DNA of 64,000 bases from Mycolicibacterium sp. CR10. Lineage in GTDB: Bacteria; Actinomycetota; Actinomycetes; Mycobacteriales; Mycobacteriaceae. Under the pieces are notes generated by a model. The model saw only the letters and a program-made list of their open reading frames with translations. It ran no database searches and was not told where the DNA came from. Made by a program: the position numbers and the translations under genes. The stretch is taken from assembly GCF_005222675.1 (NCBI RefSeq), contig NZ_STGE01000056.1, positions 103,003-167,002 on the forward strand, read 5' to 3'. Within the stretch, counting starts at the first letter, position 1. Every line of letters begins with the position of its first letter. Shown piece after piece: positions 9,311 through 18,352 of the stretch.

Positions 9311-9759
9311 TAGCTGCGGCGACTTCGGAAGTATCTGTTTGCCGCCGGTCGATACATCAGCACCAGCGCGGCGAGCACCGCGACGACATGGGCTGTGCGC
9401 AACAGGATTACGGCGAGCGTCGGTGCGTCCGCAGCCCCCACGAATGCTCCCGGCGCGCCGCCTGCCAACCACCACGAGACAGGCTCCACCAGCAGCGAGA
9501 ACAACCCGAGGCCGCCGAGCACCACGGTCAGGACGATCCGCGCCCATCTGTGACCACGCCTCAGTTGCACGATCACCACGATGGCGAGCATGTAGACGAC
9601 CGCCCGGACCGTCAGCTGCGCGGCGACGTTGTAGTCCTCGCTTGTCAGCGCCTGGATCACCGTCTCGAGCACACCCGCGGCGACCGCGATCAGCCAGCTC
9701 CGGGCCGACCACACCACCGGCCGGGGCGCCACCGTGGCGCCGGCCTGGGCCAGGGTCAT
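9307..9759 (-). CDS. Small four-helix integral membrane protein
   Basis: 150 residues. The start ATG at 9759 shares ATGA with the tsaD stop, so it is probably coupled to tsaD; longer in-frame versions would run inside tsaD. Four hydrophobic segments are visible: SWLIAVAAGVLETVIQAL, VRAVVYMLAIVVIVQL, IVLTVVLGGLGLFSLL and VILLRTAHVVAVLAALVLMY. They are followed by a basic C-terminus (RYFRSRRSY). Its stop overlaps the end of the convergent 13E12 remnant by a few bases. The family is not recognised beyond generic mycobacterial membrane proteins and the function is unknown. Confidence 0.85.
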   Translation of the reverse strand: MTLAQAGATVAPRPVVWSARSWLIAVAAGVLETVIQALTSEDYNVAAQLTVRAVVYMLAIVVIVQLRRGHRWARIVLTVVLGGLGLFSLLVEPVSWWLAGGAPGAFVGAADAPTLAVILLRTAHVVAVLAALVLMYRPAANRYFRSRRSY

Positions 9760-10778
9760 GCCACCTGGCCCTGCACCACGGGCAGCCCCGGATCGCTCGC
9801 CACGTCCAACGGTGAGGCCGCGGCTCCGGCAGCGATCAGGTGTGCGGCGAAGGACGCGATCATCGCACCGTTGTCGGTACACAGCCGCGGCCGAGGGATC
9901 CGCAATGTCAGACCCGCAGCGGCGCAACGCTCCCCCGCCAGTTCCCGCAGCCTCGAGTTCGCCGCGACACCACCGGCGATCAGCAGCGTCGACACCCCGA
10001 GCTCTTCGGCCGCACGCACTGCCTTCGCCGTCAGCACATCAGCGACCGCCTCTTGAAAGCCCGCCGCCACGTCTGCCTGGGTAGCCTCGGGATGACGTTC
10101 GACGTGGCGCGCTACGGCCGTCTTCAGGCCCGAGAAACTGAACGCGTACGGATCGTCGCGCGGCCCGGTCATTCCCCGGGGGAAGACGATCGCGTCGGGG
10201 TTTCCGGTGCGGGCGAGCTCGTCGAGCACCCTGCCGCCGGGATACCCCAACCCGAGCAGCCGCGCGATCTTGTCGTAGGCCTCCCCGGCTGCATCGTCGA
10301 CGGTGGAGCCGAGTTCGACGATCGGTTCGCCCAGCGAGCGTACGTGCAGAAGATTGGTGTGTCCGCCGGAAACCAGCAGACCGATGGCCTCTGGCAGCGG
10401 ACCGTGGTCGAAGACGTCAGCAGCCAGATGACCGCCCAGGTGGTTGACGGCGTAGAACGGCACCTGCCACGCCGCCGAATACGCCTTGGCCGCAGCGACT
10501 CCCACCAACAGGGCCCCCGCCAGTCCGGGACCGATCGTGGCCGCGACGACATCGGGCCGTTCGATGCCGGCAGTCTCCAGCGCACGGCGCATCGTCGGAC
10601 CCAGCGCCTGCAGGTGCGCGCGCGAGGCGATCTCGGGGACGACACCGCCGAAACGGGAATGCTCGTCCACGCTGGACGCCACCTCGTCGGCGAGCAGCGT
10701 CACCGTCCCGTCATCGCCGAGTTCGGCAATGCCGACGCCGGTTTCATCGCAGGAACTCTCGATGGCCAGGACGATCAT
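9756..10778 (-). CDS. tsaD: tRNA t6A37 threonylcarbamoyltransferase subunit TsaD
   Basis: 340 residues. TsaD transfers threonylcarbamoyl from TC-AMP to A37 of ANN-decoding tRNAs, working with TsaB and TsaE, all encoded just upstream. The ASKHA-fold opening VLAIESSCDETGVGI, the metal-binding HxxxH in SRAHLQALG and VNHLGGHLAAD, the LVSGGHTNL nucleotide loop and LLIAGGVAANSRLRE are all present. The ATG overlaps the rimI stop by four bases, and the downstream membrane protein overlaps its own stop. Length is normal for the family. Confidence 0.98.
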   Translation of the reverse strand: MIVLAIESSCDETGVGIAELGDDGTVTLLADEVASSVDEHSRFGGVVPEIASRAHLQALGPTMRRALETAGIERPDVVAATIGPGLAGALLVGVAAAKAYSAAWQVPFYAVNHLGGHLAADVFDHGPLPEAIGLLVSGGHTNLLHVRSLGEPIVELGSTVDDAAGEAYDKIARLLGLGYPGGRVLDELARTGNPDAIVFPRGMTGPRDDPYAFSFSGLKTAVARHVERHPEATQADVAAGFQEAVADVLTAKAVRAAEELGVSTLLIAGGVAANSRLRELAGERCAAAGLTLRIPRPRLCTDNGAMIASFAAHLIAAGAAASPLDVASDPGLPVVQGQVA

Positions 10779-11227
10779 CGCCGCTCCCTCTTCATCGTGT
10801 AGGCGTCGGCTCCACTGACCCGGTAGTAGCGCTTACGCAGTCCGACGCGGGTGAAACCTTCGCTCTCATACAGCGCGAGCGCCGCCACGTTGTCGGTCCT
10901 GACCTCCAGGAAAATCGTTCCGTTGTCGGCGTATTCGAACAGCCGCAACAGCATCTGCCTGCCGATTCCCTGACCCTGATACGCGGGATCGACTCCGACG
11001 GTGTGGATCTCGTACTCATACGGCCTGATCCGGCCGAGTCGGGCGATGCCCGCGTACCCCACGAGCTTGTCATCGACACGCGCGGCGACGTAATGGTTGT
11101 GCTTGGCCGCGAGCTCAGCGAGGAACGCCTTCTCCGGCCACGGGTCGTCGCCGTCGAACAACTGCGCCTCAAGTTCGGCGCAGCGCAACGCGTCGGCCGG
11201 CGTCAACGCGTCGTATTGCGCGCTCAC
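10775..11227 (-). CDS. rimI: Ribosomal-protein-S18-alanine N-acetyltransferase RimI
   Basis: 150 residues from GTG at 11227, which overlaps the tsaB stop by four bases. A longer frame continues upstream but only shadows tsaB. GNAT fold: YEYEIHTVGVDPAYQGQGIG is motif A, with the acetyl-CoA loop Q-G-Q-G-I-G; NVAALALYESEGF is motif B, and the tail is RKRYYR. RimI acetylates the N-terminus of ribosomal protein S18 and, in mycobacteria, probably other N-termini. The rimI-tsaD-tsaB clustering is usual. Confidence 0.95.
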   Translation of the reverse strand: MSAQYDALTPADALRCAELEAQLFDGDDPWPEKAFLAELAAKHNHYVAARVDDKLVGYAGIARLGRIRPYEYEIHTVGVDPAYQGQGIGRQMLLRLFEYADNGTIFLEVRTDNVAALALYESEGFTRVGLRKRYYRVSGADAYTMKRERR

Positions 11228-11853
11228 GTGGCGTTCACCTGAGGCTTGGCGTCGGGCCTGCGCAGATACAGCGGAACCAGGGGTTCGGGGTCGGCGACCC
11301 AATCCGCTACGGCGCGAACCAGACCCGCAGCCGTCGGATAGACAGGTGCCAGCCGCGGGAGGTCGAACAACGCGGTGTGCTCGGGCGATCCGGCGACCGC
11401 CTCGGCGCCTGCGGGCACGTCGGCGGCCGCGTTCACCGCGGGCCCGTCGATGCGCACGCCGTCGCGGTAGCGCGCCCAGTACACCTCCCGGCGCCGCGCA
11501 TCGGTGACCACCAGCACCTCGCCCGTGGTGCCCACGGCGATCGCGTCGAGACTGCACACCCCGCGCACCGGCACCCCGAGGGCGTGTGCGAACGCGGCCG
11601 CTGTTGCCATACCTACCCGCAGCCCGGTGAACGGCCCCGGCCCGCACCCCACGACCACGGTGTCGAGCTGATCGAGCGCCACCCCGGCATCGCTCAGCGC
11701 GCCAACGACATTGGGAGTCAGTTGTTCGGCGTGCGCGCGCGGGTCGACGGTCACCCGCTCGGCAAGACCTTCGACGCCATCGTGATCCACCCGCACAACG
11801 CCCGCGGTGACCGCGGGGGTGGCAGTGTCGATCGCGAGAACCAACCTGCTCAC
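11224..11853 (-). CDS. tsaB: tRNA t6A biosynthesis protein TsaB
   Basis: 209 residues. TsaB is a TsaD-like ASKHA scaffold needed for t6A synthesis. The opening VLAIDTATPAVTAGVV and the GCGPGPFTGLRVGMATA loop at about 70-85 identify it. The C-terminal half is divergent, as is normal for the family. Its start overlaps the tsaE stop by four bases and its stop overlaps the rimI start. Confidence 0.96.
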   Translation of the reverse strand: MSRLVLAIDTATPAVTAGVVRVDHDGVEGLAERVTVDPRAHAEQLTPNVVGALSDAGVALDQLDTVVVGCGPGPFTGLRVGMATAAAFAHALGVPVRGVCSLDAIAVGTTGEVLVVTDARRREVYWARYRDGVRIDGPAVNAAADVPAGAEAVAGSPEHTALFDLPRLAPVYPTAAGLVRAVADWVADPEPLVPLYLRRPDAKPQVNAT

Positions 11854-12314
11854 GGACGGCTCCAGTGCCAGATCGCGGTGCGTACATCGGTGTCCGGTGC
11901 ACGCTCCAACTGGATATCGAGGTGACTGTCCGACAGCCGCTCCGCGACCCCTTCACCCCATTCGACCACCACGACTGCGTCGTCGAGGTCGGCGTCCAGA
12001 TCCAGTGAATCCAGTTCCGCCAGAAGGTCCACCGAGGCCTGGTCGAGCAGCCGGTACAGGTCGACATGCACCATCGCCGGCGCCCCCGCATTGCGTGCTC
12101 GATGCACGCGCGCCAGCACGAACGTCGGCGAGAGCACCGAACCCTCGACGTCCATCGCCTGCGCAATCCCTTTCGCTAGAACGGTTTTACCAGCCCCGAG
12201 AGGCCCGGACAGCACGACGACGTCGCCGGCGCGAAGCTCGCGGCCCAGCCTGGCCCCTAAGGCGATCGTGTCGTCGGCCGTGAGCAATTCCGCTGTTCCT
12301 GATTGCTCATCCAT
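11850..12314 (-). CDS. tsaE: tRNA t6A biosynthesis ATPase TsaE
   Basis: 154 residues, ATG overlapping the end of the upstream hydrolase gene by eight bases. The Walker A motif SGPLGAGKTVLAKG is at about 36-49, SPTFVLARVH follows, HVDLYRLL is the switch-like HxDxYR motif, and VVVVEWGEGV is Walker-B-like. TsaE is an ATPase that regenerates the TsaB-TsaD complex between t6A cycles. The 15-residue N-terminal leader before TADDTIALG is slightly long but normal for actinobacteria. Confidence 0.96.
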   Translation of the reverse strand: MDEQSGTAELLTADDTIALGARLGRELRAGDVVVLSGPLGAGKTVLAKGIAQAMDVEGSVLSPTFVLARVHRARNAGAPAMVHVDLYRLLDQASVDLLAELDSLDLDADLDDAVVVVEWGEGVAERLSDSHLDIQLERAPDTDVRTAIWHWSRP

Positions 12315-13395
12315 GCGTGCGCACCCGGTCCCGTACCCGACGGGTCAGCGCGACGAGGCGCGACGGCGTGGCGCGTTCGACCAGTCGCACCAGTGCATCG
12401 TCGATGATCTCAGGCTGCTCGAGCTGAACGAGATGACCTGCGCCGCCGACGATCACGAGCTCAGACTTGGCCAACGCGTCAGCCATCTCCTGCGAATACT
12501 CCATCGGAGTGAGCATGTCGTGATCACCACAGGCGACCAGGGTCGGGATCTTGTTCAGCGTCTCCAGACCTGCTGTCTCGTCGTGCACTTCGAGCGCGTG
12601 CAGGAATTCCACCAGGGTGGCAATGGGGGTGTCGTGCATCATCCTCTCGGTGAAGGCCACCACGCTGGGGCTGATCTTCTCGTCGCCGTAAGACGCCGCC
12701 CGCAGAATCGGACCGATCACCTTGCGTGCGGCGCCGCGGCCCCGGTGCACCGTTTTGGGTGCGTAGCGCGCGGCGAAGCGCACCGCCTCGAGGGCGGGGT
12801 TCTTCAGGATCTCGCCCAGCGGTGACCGTGAAACTCCTTCTGCGGCAGAGGAGATCAGTGCCGCACCGACGATCCGGGTCGGATAGCGCTGCGGGTACTG
12901 CCGGGCATGGGACAGCACGGTCATGCCGCCCATGGAGTGACCGACCAGCACGACGGGGCCACGCGGCGCCATGACCGCCAGCACGCTTTCCAGGTCCTGG
13001 CCGAGCTGTTCGACCGTGTACGTTTCCGGCGGCGCCTCGCCCGACTGGCCGTGCCCGCGTTGGTCGTAGAACACCATGCGGACCTGATCGCCCCACTGCT
13101 CGGAGAGCCGGGCACGCTGAAAGTGGAAGGAGCCCATGCGAAGACAGAAGCCGTGGGCGAACACCACGGTCAGCGGCGCACTCTCGGGACCGACCTCGCG
13201 CACCGCCAGCGGGACACCGTCAGGCGTGGTGACCACGCAGCTGCGATCGGCGTCGAGCAGTTCGAAATCCTCGTCGGTGTGCGGGTCGTCGCTGGTGACC
13301 TTGCGCCTCAGTGACCGAGCCGCCGTCACGCCGGCGGCACTGCCGACGGCGGCGACCCCCGCCGCGCCCGCCATCCATCCCGCACGGCCGCTCAC
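12307..13395 (-). CDS. Alpha/beta hydrolase, membrane-anchored
   Basis: 362 residues from GTG at 13395, overlapping the alr stop (GTGA). The N-terminal 26 residues form one hydrophobic segment (WMAGAAGVAAVGSAAGVTAA), either an anchor or an uncleaved signal. The hydrolase core follows: VVFAHGFCLRMGSF is the oxyanion-hole region, FYDQRGHGQSG is the DxRGxGxS motif, VGHSMGGMTVLSH carries the nucleophile Ser, the acid is near LVACGDHDMLTP, and the His is in GGAGHLVQLEQP. The substrate cannot be told from sequence. From memory, an alpha/beta hydrolase between alr and tsaE is common in mycobacteria. Confidence 0.9.
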   Translation of the reverse strand: MSGRAGWMAGAAGVAAVGSAAGVTAARSLRRKVTSDDPHTDEDFELLDADRSCVVTTPDGVPLAVREVGPESAPLTVVFAHGFCLRMGSFHFQRARLSEQWGDQVRMVFYDQRGHGQSGEAPPETYTVEQLGQDLESVLAVMAPRGPVVLVGHSMGGMTVLSHARQYPQRYPTRIVGAALISSAAEGVSRSPLGEILKNPALEAVRFAARYAPKTVHRGRGAARKVIGPILRAASYGDEKISPSVVAFTERMMHDTPIATLVEFLHALEVHDETAGLETLNKIPTLVACGDHDMLTPMEYSQEMADALAKSELVIVGGAGHLVQLEQPEIIDDALVRLVERATPSRLVALTRRVRDRVRTHG

Positions 13396-14534
13396 CGGGT
13401 GTCACCGCCGACGTAGGCCCGCACGATCCGGCCGCGGGGGCTCGTCGCGACCTCATAGTTGATGGTGTCCAATAGCTCTGCCCAGTCCTGGGCGGTCTGC
13501 TCACCCTCGGTGCCCGGTCCGAACAGGATCGCGTCGTCACCCACCGCGACGTCGCTCGGGCCAGGACCGAGATCCACGACGAACTGGTCCATGCAGATCC
13601 GACCGACGTTGGGATACCGCCTGCCGTTGATCGACACCTCGATGCGGCCGCTCAACGTCCGGAACACCCCGTCGGCGTACCCGGCGGGGATCAGCGCAAC
13701 CGTGGTGTCCCTCTCGGCGATCCAGCGGTGCCCGTAGGAGACGCCGTCACCCGCCTTGAGCGGACGGACCATCACCACGGGGCATCGCACCGTCATCGCC
13801 GGACGCAGCCCCATGTCGCCGCGTTCCGGCAGCGGGGTCAGGCCGTACACCGCGATGCCGGGCCGCACCATGTCGAACGCCAGATCGGGGCGCGTCAGGA
13901 CCGCGGGCGAGTTGCTCAGATGCACGACGTCCACACGCAGGCCCTGATCGCGCGCCGTCGCCACCATCCCGGTCAACCGCTCGGCCTGCAGGTCGTTGAG
14001 CGGATGGTCCGGATCGTCACCGTGGACGAGGTGCGACATGATTCCGCGCACCCGCACCGCGTCGTCGGCCTGGGCCCGGCGCAGTGCCGCCAGCACCGCC
14101 GGATAGTCGGCCGGCCCGACCCCGTTGCGGCTCAGGCCGGTGTCGACCTTGACGGTGACCGTCGCGGTGTGACCCGTCCGCCGGACGGCGGCCACGATGT
14201 CGTCGACCTCACGTTCTGAAGACACCCCCAACTGGACATCGGCGGCCACTGCGGGCGCGAAATCGGTGTTCGGCATGTGCAGCCAGGCCAGAACGGGTGC
14301 GGTGATGCCGTCGCGGCGCAGCGCCAGTGCCTCGTCGACCGTGGCGACGCCGAGTTCTGCGGCGCCCGCGGCCAGCGCGGCACGGGCCACCGGGGAGGCC
14401 CCGTGGCCGTAGCCGTTGGCCTTGACGACCGCCATCACCGCAGCTGGGCCTGCGTGTTCGCGCAGGGTAGCCACGTTGTGGCCGATGGCGTCGAGGTCGA
14501 CGACGGCGCTGGGCGTGTTGCGGGTGGTAATCAC
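13392..14534 (-). CDS. alr: Alanine racemase
   Basis: 380 residues, GTG start at 14534. PLP enzyme making D-alanine for peptidoglycan and the target of D-cycloserine. The PLP lysine is in AVVKANGYGHG at about residue 33-43. GVSYGHRW and IPAGYADG match the PLP-phosphate and active-site segments, with the second catalytic Tyr near there, and NVGRICMDQFVVDLG is the substrate-site segment. It lies 26 bases after gadB and directly overlaps the downstream hydrolase. Confidence 0.97.
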   Translation of the reverse strand: MITTRNTPSAVVDLDAIGHNVATLREHAGPAAVMAVVKANGYGHGASPVARAALAAGAAELGVATVDEALALRRDGITAPVLAWLHMPNTDFAPAVAADVQLGVSSEREVDDIVAAVRRTGHTATVTVKVDTGLSRNGVGPADYPAVLAALRRAQADDAVRVRGIMSHLVHGDDPDHPLNDLQAERLTGMVATARDQGLRVDVVHLSNSPAVLTRPDLAFDMVRPGIAVYGLTPLPERGDMGLRPAMTVRCPVVMVRPLKAGDGVSYGHRWIAERDTTVALIPAGYADGVFRTLSGRIEVSINGRRYPNVGRICMDQFVVDLGPGPSDVAVGDDAILFGPGTEGEQTAQDWAELLDTINYEVATSPRGRIVRAYVGGDTR

Positions 14535-14560
14535 TGCCCCCGATTGTCCCAGGAGGACAC

Positions 14561-15979
14561 TCAGTGGGCGAAATGCTCCTCGTCGGCGAAGCCGCCGAGG
14601 CCCACCTTGTCCAGCTTGGCCAGCACTTCCAGGAGATCGTCGCGCAGCGCGCGGGCCAGGTTGGCCGAGAATCCCTCGCGCACCACCACCCGCAACACCG
14701 CGATGTCGCTGGCGTCGTCCGGCATCGTGTACGCGGGGACCTGCCAGCCGTAGCTGCGCAGCAGGGCAGAGACGTCGAACACCGTGAACTTGACGCCCTC
14801 GACGAGCGTGAACGCCACCACCGGGATCGCCGACCCGTCGGAGATCACCTCGAACACCCGCCTGTTGTCGGGTCCCGTCATGCCGGCGAGCTCACGCGCG
14901 AACCACTCCGCGGTGTCGTTCAGGCATTTCATCACCTGGAGGTAGCCCTCGCGACCCAGTCGCAGGAAGTTGTAGTACTGGCCGACCACCTGGTTGCCGG
15001 GCCGGGAGAAATTCAGCGTGAAGGTGGGCATGTTGCCGCCGAGATAGTTCACCCGGAACACGAGTTCCTCGGGCAGGTGGTCGGCGTTGCGCCACACCAC
15101 GAAGCCGATGCCCGGGTAGGTCAGGCCGTACTTGTGACCGCTGACGTTGATCGACACCACGCGCGGCAACCGGAAGTCCCACTCGATGTCGGGGTGCAGG
15201 AACGGCACCACGAAGCCTCCACTGGCGGCGTCGACGTGCACCGGGACGTCTGGCCCTTTCGACGTCCCGCCGCCCTGAGCCAGCTTGTCCAGCGCCGCGC
15301 AGATCTCGGCGACCGGCTCGAGCTCGCCGGTGAACGTGGTGCCCAGGATCGCGACCACACCGATGGTGTCCTCGTCGACGGCGTCGAGCACCTGCTCCGG
15401 CGTGATGACGTAGCGGCCCTTCTCCATCGGCAGATAGCGGGCCTCGACATCGAAGTAGCGGCAGAACTTCTCCCACACCACCTGCACGTTGGAGCCCATC
15501 ACCAGGTTGGGGGTCCGCCCCTTCCACGCATCGCCCTTCTGGCCGCCGACCCTTTCGCGCCACCGCCACTTCATCGCCAGCCCGGCCAGCATCACGGCCT
15601 CGCTGGAGCCGACCGTGGACACCCCGATGGCGCTGGACGGATCGTCGTCGCGCAGGTTCTCCGCGTGGAACAGGTCGGCGACCATGCACACGCACCGCTG
15701 CTCGATCGCGGCGGTGACCGGGTACTCGTCCTTGTCGATCATGTTCTTGTCGAACGTCTCCGACATCAGCAGCCCGGCCTCGGGATCCATCCAGGTGGTC
15801 ACGAAGGTGGCCAGGTTGAGCCGGGAGCTGCCGTCCAACATCAACTCGTCGTGAATGAACCGGTAGGTCTGGTCGGGCTCCATCGACTCGTCGGGCAGGC
15901 GCAGGGCCGGTATCGGTGTGGTCGACAGCCGACCGGTGTAGGCGGGGGTCAGCGACGAATGATGGGAAACGTTGGGCAT
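14561..15979 (-). CDS. gadB: Glutamate decarboxylase
   Basis: 472 residues. PLP enzyme converting glutamate to GABA plus CO2, using up a proton, and so tied to acid tolerance and the GABA shunt. The opening SLTPAYTGRL, DKNMIDKDEYP, TVGSSEAVMLAGLAMKWRW, VHVDAASGGF and the PLP lysine in NVSGHKYGLTYPGIG are all typical of bacterial GadB. Length is normal. It starts 10 bases after nnr on the same strand, in the long nnr-to-tsaD run. Confidence 0.96.
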   Translation of the reverse strand: MPNVSHHSSLTPAYTGRLSTTPIPALRLPDESMEPDQTYRFIHDELMLDGSSRLNLATFVTTWMDPEAGLLMSETFDKNMIDKDEYPVTAAIEQRCVCMVADLFHAENLRDDDPSSAIGVSTVGSSEAVMLAGLAMKWRWRERVGGQKGDAWKGRTPNLVMGSNVQVVWEKFCRYFDVEARYLPMEKGRYVITPEQVLDAVDEDTIGVVAILGTTFTGELEPVAEICAALDKLAQGGGTSKGPDVPVHVDAASGGFVVPFLHPDIEWDFRLPRVVSINVSGHKYGLTYPGIGFVVWRNADHLPEELVFRVNYLGGNMPTFTLNFSRPGNQVVGQYYNFLRLGREGYLQVMKCLNDTAEWFARELAGMTGPDNRRVFEVISDGSAIPVVAFTLVEGVKFTVFDVSALLRSYGWQVPAYTMPDDASDIAVLRVVVREGFSANLARALRDDLLEVLAKLDKVGLGGFADEEHFAH

Positions 15980-15989
15980 GAGGTTCTTT

Positions 15990-17402
15990 CTAGAGGATGG
16001 ACCCCAGTGCTGTCCGCAGATGGGCGAGGATGCGTGACGCCGACGTCGGGGTGGGCGCCGGTCCAGGGTCGCGCGCGGACGCGTCGGCAGCCCGAGCGTG
16101 CACGAACGCCGCCGCGGCGGCGGCCTCGCCGGGCGGCAGGCCCGCCGCGAGCAGCGCGCCGATCACCCCCGACAACACGTCACCGGAACCCGCGGTGGCC
16201 GCCCACGACTGGCCGGCGATGTTCAGGTAGACCATGCCCTCGGGCTCGGCGATGACGGTGACGTTGCCCTTGAGCAGGACGGTGACGCCCAGCTGATCCG
16301 CCAGCCTGCGGGTGGCAGACACGCGGTCCTCCCCAGGCGGTGATCCGGCGAGGCGTGCGTACTCGCCGGCGTGCGGCGTCAGCACCGTCGGGGCGCGGCG
16401 GTCCGCGATCAGTTCGGGGTGGGTGGCCAGGATCGTCAGGGCGTCGGCGTCCACGAGGACTGGCACATCGGTCTCCAGCGCGAAGCACAGCGCCGCCGCG
16501 GCGGTCTCATCGGTTCCCAGACCAGGCCCGACCACCCAGGCCTGCACTCGCCCCGCCGACGCGGGACCGGGGGTAGCGATGACTTCTGGCCAATGCGAAA
16601 CCACCTCTGCTGCAGCTGATCCCGCATAGCGGACCATTCCGGAGTGCGTGGCCACCGCCGCACCGGAGCACAGGATCGCGGCGCCGGGATAGGTAGCCGA
16701 CCCGGCCATCACGCCGGTGACACCCTGGCTGTACTTGTCGTCGCTTCGGCCGGGGACCGGCCAGCGGGCGGCAACGTCGGCGGCGTCGAACGCCACCATT
16801 TCGCTGGGCGCGAGGTTCAGCCCGATGTCGACCAGCTCCACCCGGCCGCAGTCGCCGAACGCGTGGACGGGCTTCAGTCCGCCGAATGTCACGGTCAGTG
16901 CGGGGGTGACGTGGTCGCCGGCGGCAGCGCCGGTCTGGACGTCGACGCCGCTGGGCAGGTCCACCGCGACGACGGGGATGCCGGCCTTCTCGATGGCATC
17001 GAACACCTCGGCCGCCGCGGGCCGCAGCGGGCCCGAACCGGAGATTCCGACTACGCCGTCGATCACCAGATCAGTTCCAGGCGGCATACTTTCGACGATC
17101 CGGCCGCCTGACTTCCGGAAGGCCGCGAGCGCTTTCTGATGGGTTTTCTCGGGGTTGAGCAGCACGGCTGCCGCCCCTGCACCGCGGCGACGCAGCAGCG
17201 TCGCGGCCCACAGCGCGTCGCCGCCGTTGTCGCCGGAGCCGACGACTGCACAGACGGTTTTTCCGGTCACGGTGCCGAGTTCCCGCGCGATCGCGGTGGC
17301 CAGGCCGTGGGCGGCCCGTCGCATCAGCGCGCCGTCGGGCATCGACGCCAGCAACGGCGCCTCAGCGGCCCGAATGTCATCGGCCGTGTAGAAGTACCGC
17401 AT
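15990..17402 (-). CDS. nnr: Bifunctional NAD(P)HX epimerase / ADP-dependent NAD(P)HX dehydratase
   Basis: 470 residues from ATG at 17402 (MRYFYTADDIRAAE); a longer frame upstream has no homology-like content. The N-terminal YjeF_N epimerase domain is at about 1-210 (VVGSGDNGGDALWAA, then VDLPSGVDVQTG). The C-terminal ribokinase-like dehydratase is at about 230-470 (PVLVDADALT, VLTPHAGEYARL, then AGSGDVLSGVIGALLA with the catalytic Asp). Together they repair hydrated NADH and NADPH. It heads the minus-strand run and is divergent from the plus-strand SnoaL-like gene, 31 bases away. Confidence 0.95.
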   Translation of the reverse strand: MRYFYTADDIRAAEAPLLASMPDGALMRRAAHGLATAIARELGTVTGKTVCAVVGSGDNGGDALWAATLLRRRGAGAAAVLLNPEKTHQKALAAFRKSGGRIVESMPPGTDLVIDGVVGISGSGPLRPAAAEVFDAIEKAGIPVVAVDLPSGVDVQTGAAAGDHVTPALTVTFGGLKPVHAFGDCGRVELVDIGLNLAPSEMVAFDAADVAARWPVPGRSDDKYSQGVTGVMAGSATYPGAAILCSGAAVATHSGMVRYAGSAAAEVVSHWPEVIATPGPASAGRVQAWVVGPGLGTDETAAAALCFALETDVPVLVDADALTILATHPELIADRRAPTVLTPHAGEYARLAGSPPGEDRVSATRRLADQLGVTVLLKGNVTVIAEPEGMVYLNIAGQSWAATAGSGDVLSGVIGALLAAGLPPGEAAAAAAFVHARAADASARDPGPAPTPTSASRILAHLRTALGSIL

Positions 17403-17433
17403 TGGCACCACGCTACGTGGGTACCCGACGAAC

Positions 17434-17808
17434 ATGACGGATTCCCAGATGACCGAGGAACTTCTCGAACTCGAGCATGCCGGTTGGAAGTCCCTGTGTG
17501 ACGGCACCGGTGACACGTTCTACGGCGGGCTGATGACGGACGACGCGCTGATGGTGTTGGCCAACGGCATGGTGATGGACCGTGAGACGGTCACCTCGGC
17601 GCTCGGCCAGTCGCCGCCGTGGGCGCGCTACGAGATCGAGGATGTACTGCTGATTTCCATCTCCCCCGACGTCGCTGCTCTGGTGTACACGGGACGAGGC
17701 TGGCGCGACGGCGAGGACGAGCCGTTCGTCGGTGCGATGTCCTCGGTGTACCGCCGCGCCGACGAGGGCTGGAAACTGGCGCTGTACCAACAGTCCGCGA
17801 AGAGCTAG
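17434..17808 (+). CDS. SnoaL/DUF4440-like nuclear-transport-factor-2-fold protein
   Basis: 124 residues, ATG start. Pattern of the DUF4440 NTF2-like family: an N-terminal helix (EELLELEHAGWKSL), DTFYGGLMTDDALMV, then a beta sheet with YTGRGWRDGE and a final SVYRRADEGWKLALYQQS. Such proteins bind small molecules in a cone-shaped pocket and may be enzymes or pocket proteins. No catalytic residue can be assigned. Its end overlaps the convergent STAS gene by four bases. Confidence 0.85.
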   Translation: MTDSQMTEELLELEHAGWKSLCDGTGDTFYGGLMTDDALMVLANGMVMDRETVTSALGQSPPWARYEIEDVLLISISPDVAALVYTGRGWRDGEDEPFVGAMSSVYRRADEGWKLALYQQSAKS

Positions 17809-18173
17809 ACCCGGCCGCTGATCGCCTCCGCCACCGTCGGATACAGGTCGATGATCTCATCGATACGCATCCTCTGTAGCGGCCGACTCGTGGCCGGACC
17901 CTCGGCGACGACCCGGAGCGAGATGCCCGCACGCCCGGTCAATCGGTGGGTCTCGACCAGCAGGCCGATGCCGGCCGAGGACAGGAACTCCAACTCGGTG
18001 ATATCGACGATCAGAACCGAGGGAGCGTCGGCCAGCGCCACATCGAGGTAGGTCCCCAACGTGGGCGCGGTGAGGACGTCCAGGTCGCCTGTGACATGGA
18101 CTATCAGCGTGTCACCGCTATGACGCGGCACGACAGAGAGTCTGCCGCTTCGAGTCGGTTCATGTGCATTCAT
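17805..18173 (-). CDS. STAS-domain anti-sigma-factor antagonist
   Basis: 122 residues, ATG at 18173. The whole protein is one STAS domain: VHVTGDLDVLTAPTLGTYLD, then the phosphoacceptor segment LEFLSSAGIGLLVETH (SSAG), then a C-terminal helix (MRIDEIIDLYPTVAEAIS). Such antagonists, when unphosphorylated, release a sigma factor (SigF/SigB type) from its anti-sigma kinase. No partner kinase or sigma gene is nearby, so the partner is unknown. Confidence 0.93.
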   Translation of the reverse strand: MNAHEPTRSGRLSVVPRHSGDTLIVHVTGDLDVLTAPTLGTYLDVALADAPSVLIVDITELEFLSSAGIGLLVETHRLTGRAGISLRVVAEGPATSRPLQRMRIDEIIDLYPTVAEAISGRV

Positions 18174-18352
18174 CGCCGTCCCCCGGCTTCTGATCGGCGG
18201 TCCGGGCCTTTACCGACGGATGACGTCAGTCGGCGACCGCGACCGCTGCTACGAACGGTTCGTTGACATGTTTATCGATCGCCAGGCCACAGGCGTTATC
18301 AAACTTCGCAAATTAGTGATGAAAACCCAGGTGAAGCACCACTTCTGGCGAT

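Noticed and set aside
14564..16255. 563-codon plus-strand frame opposite gadB and nnr
   Set aside because: Both gadB and nnr are full-length and conserved on the other strand; the translation is His/Arg/Gly low complexity.
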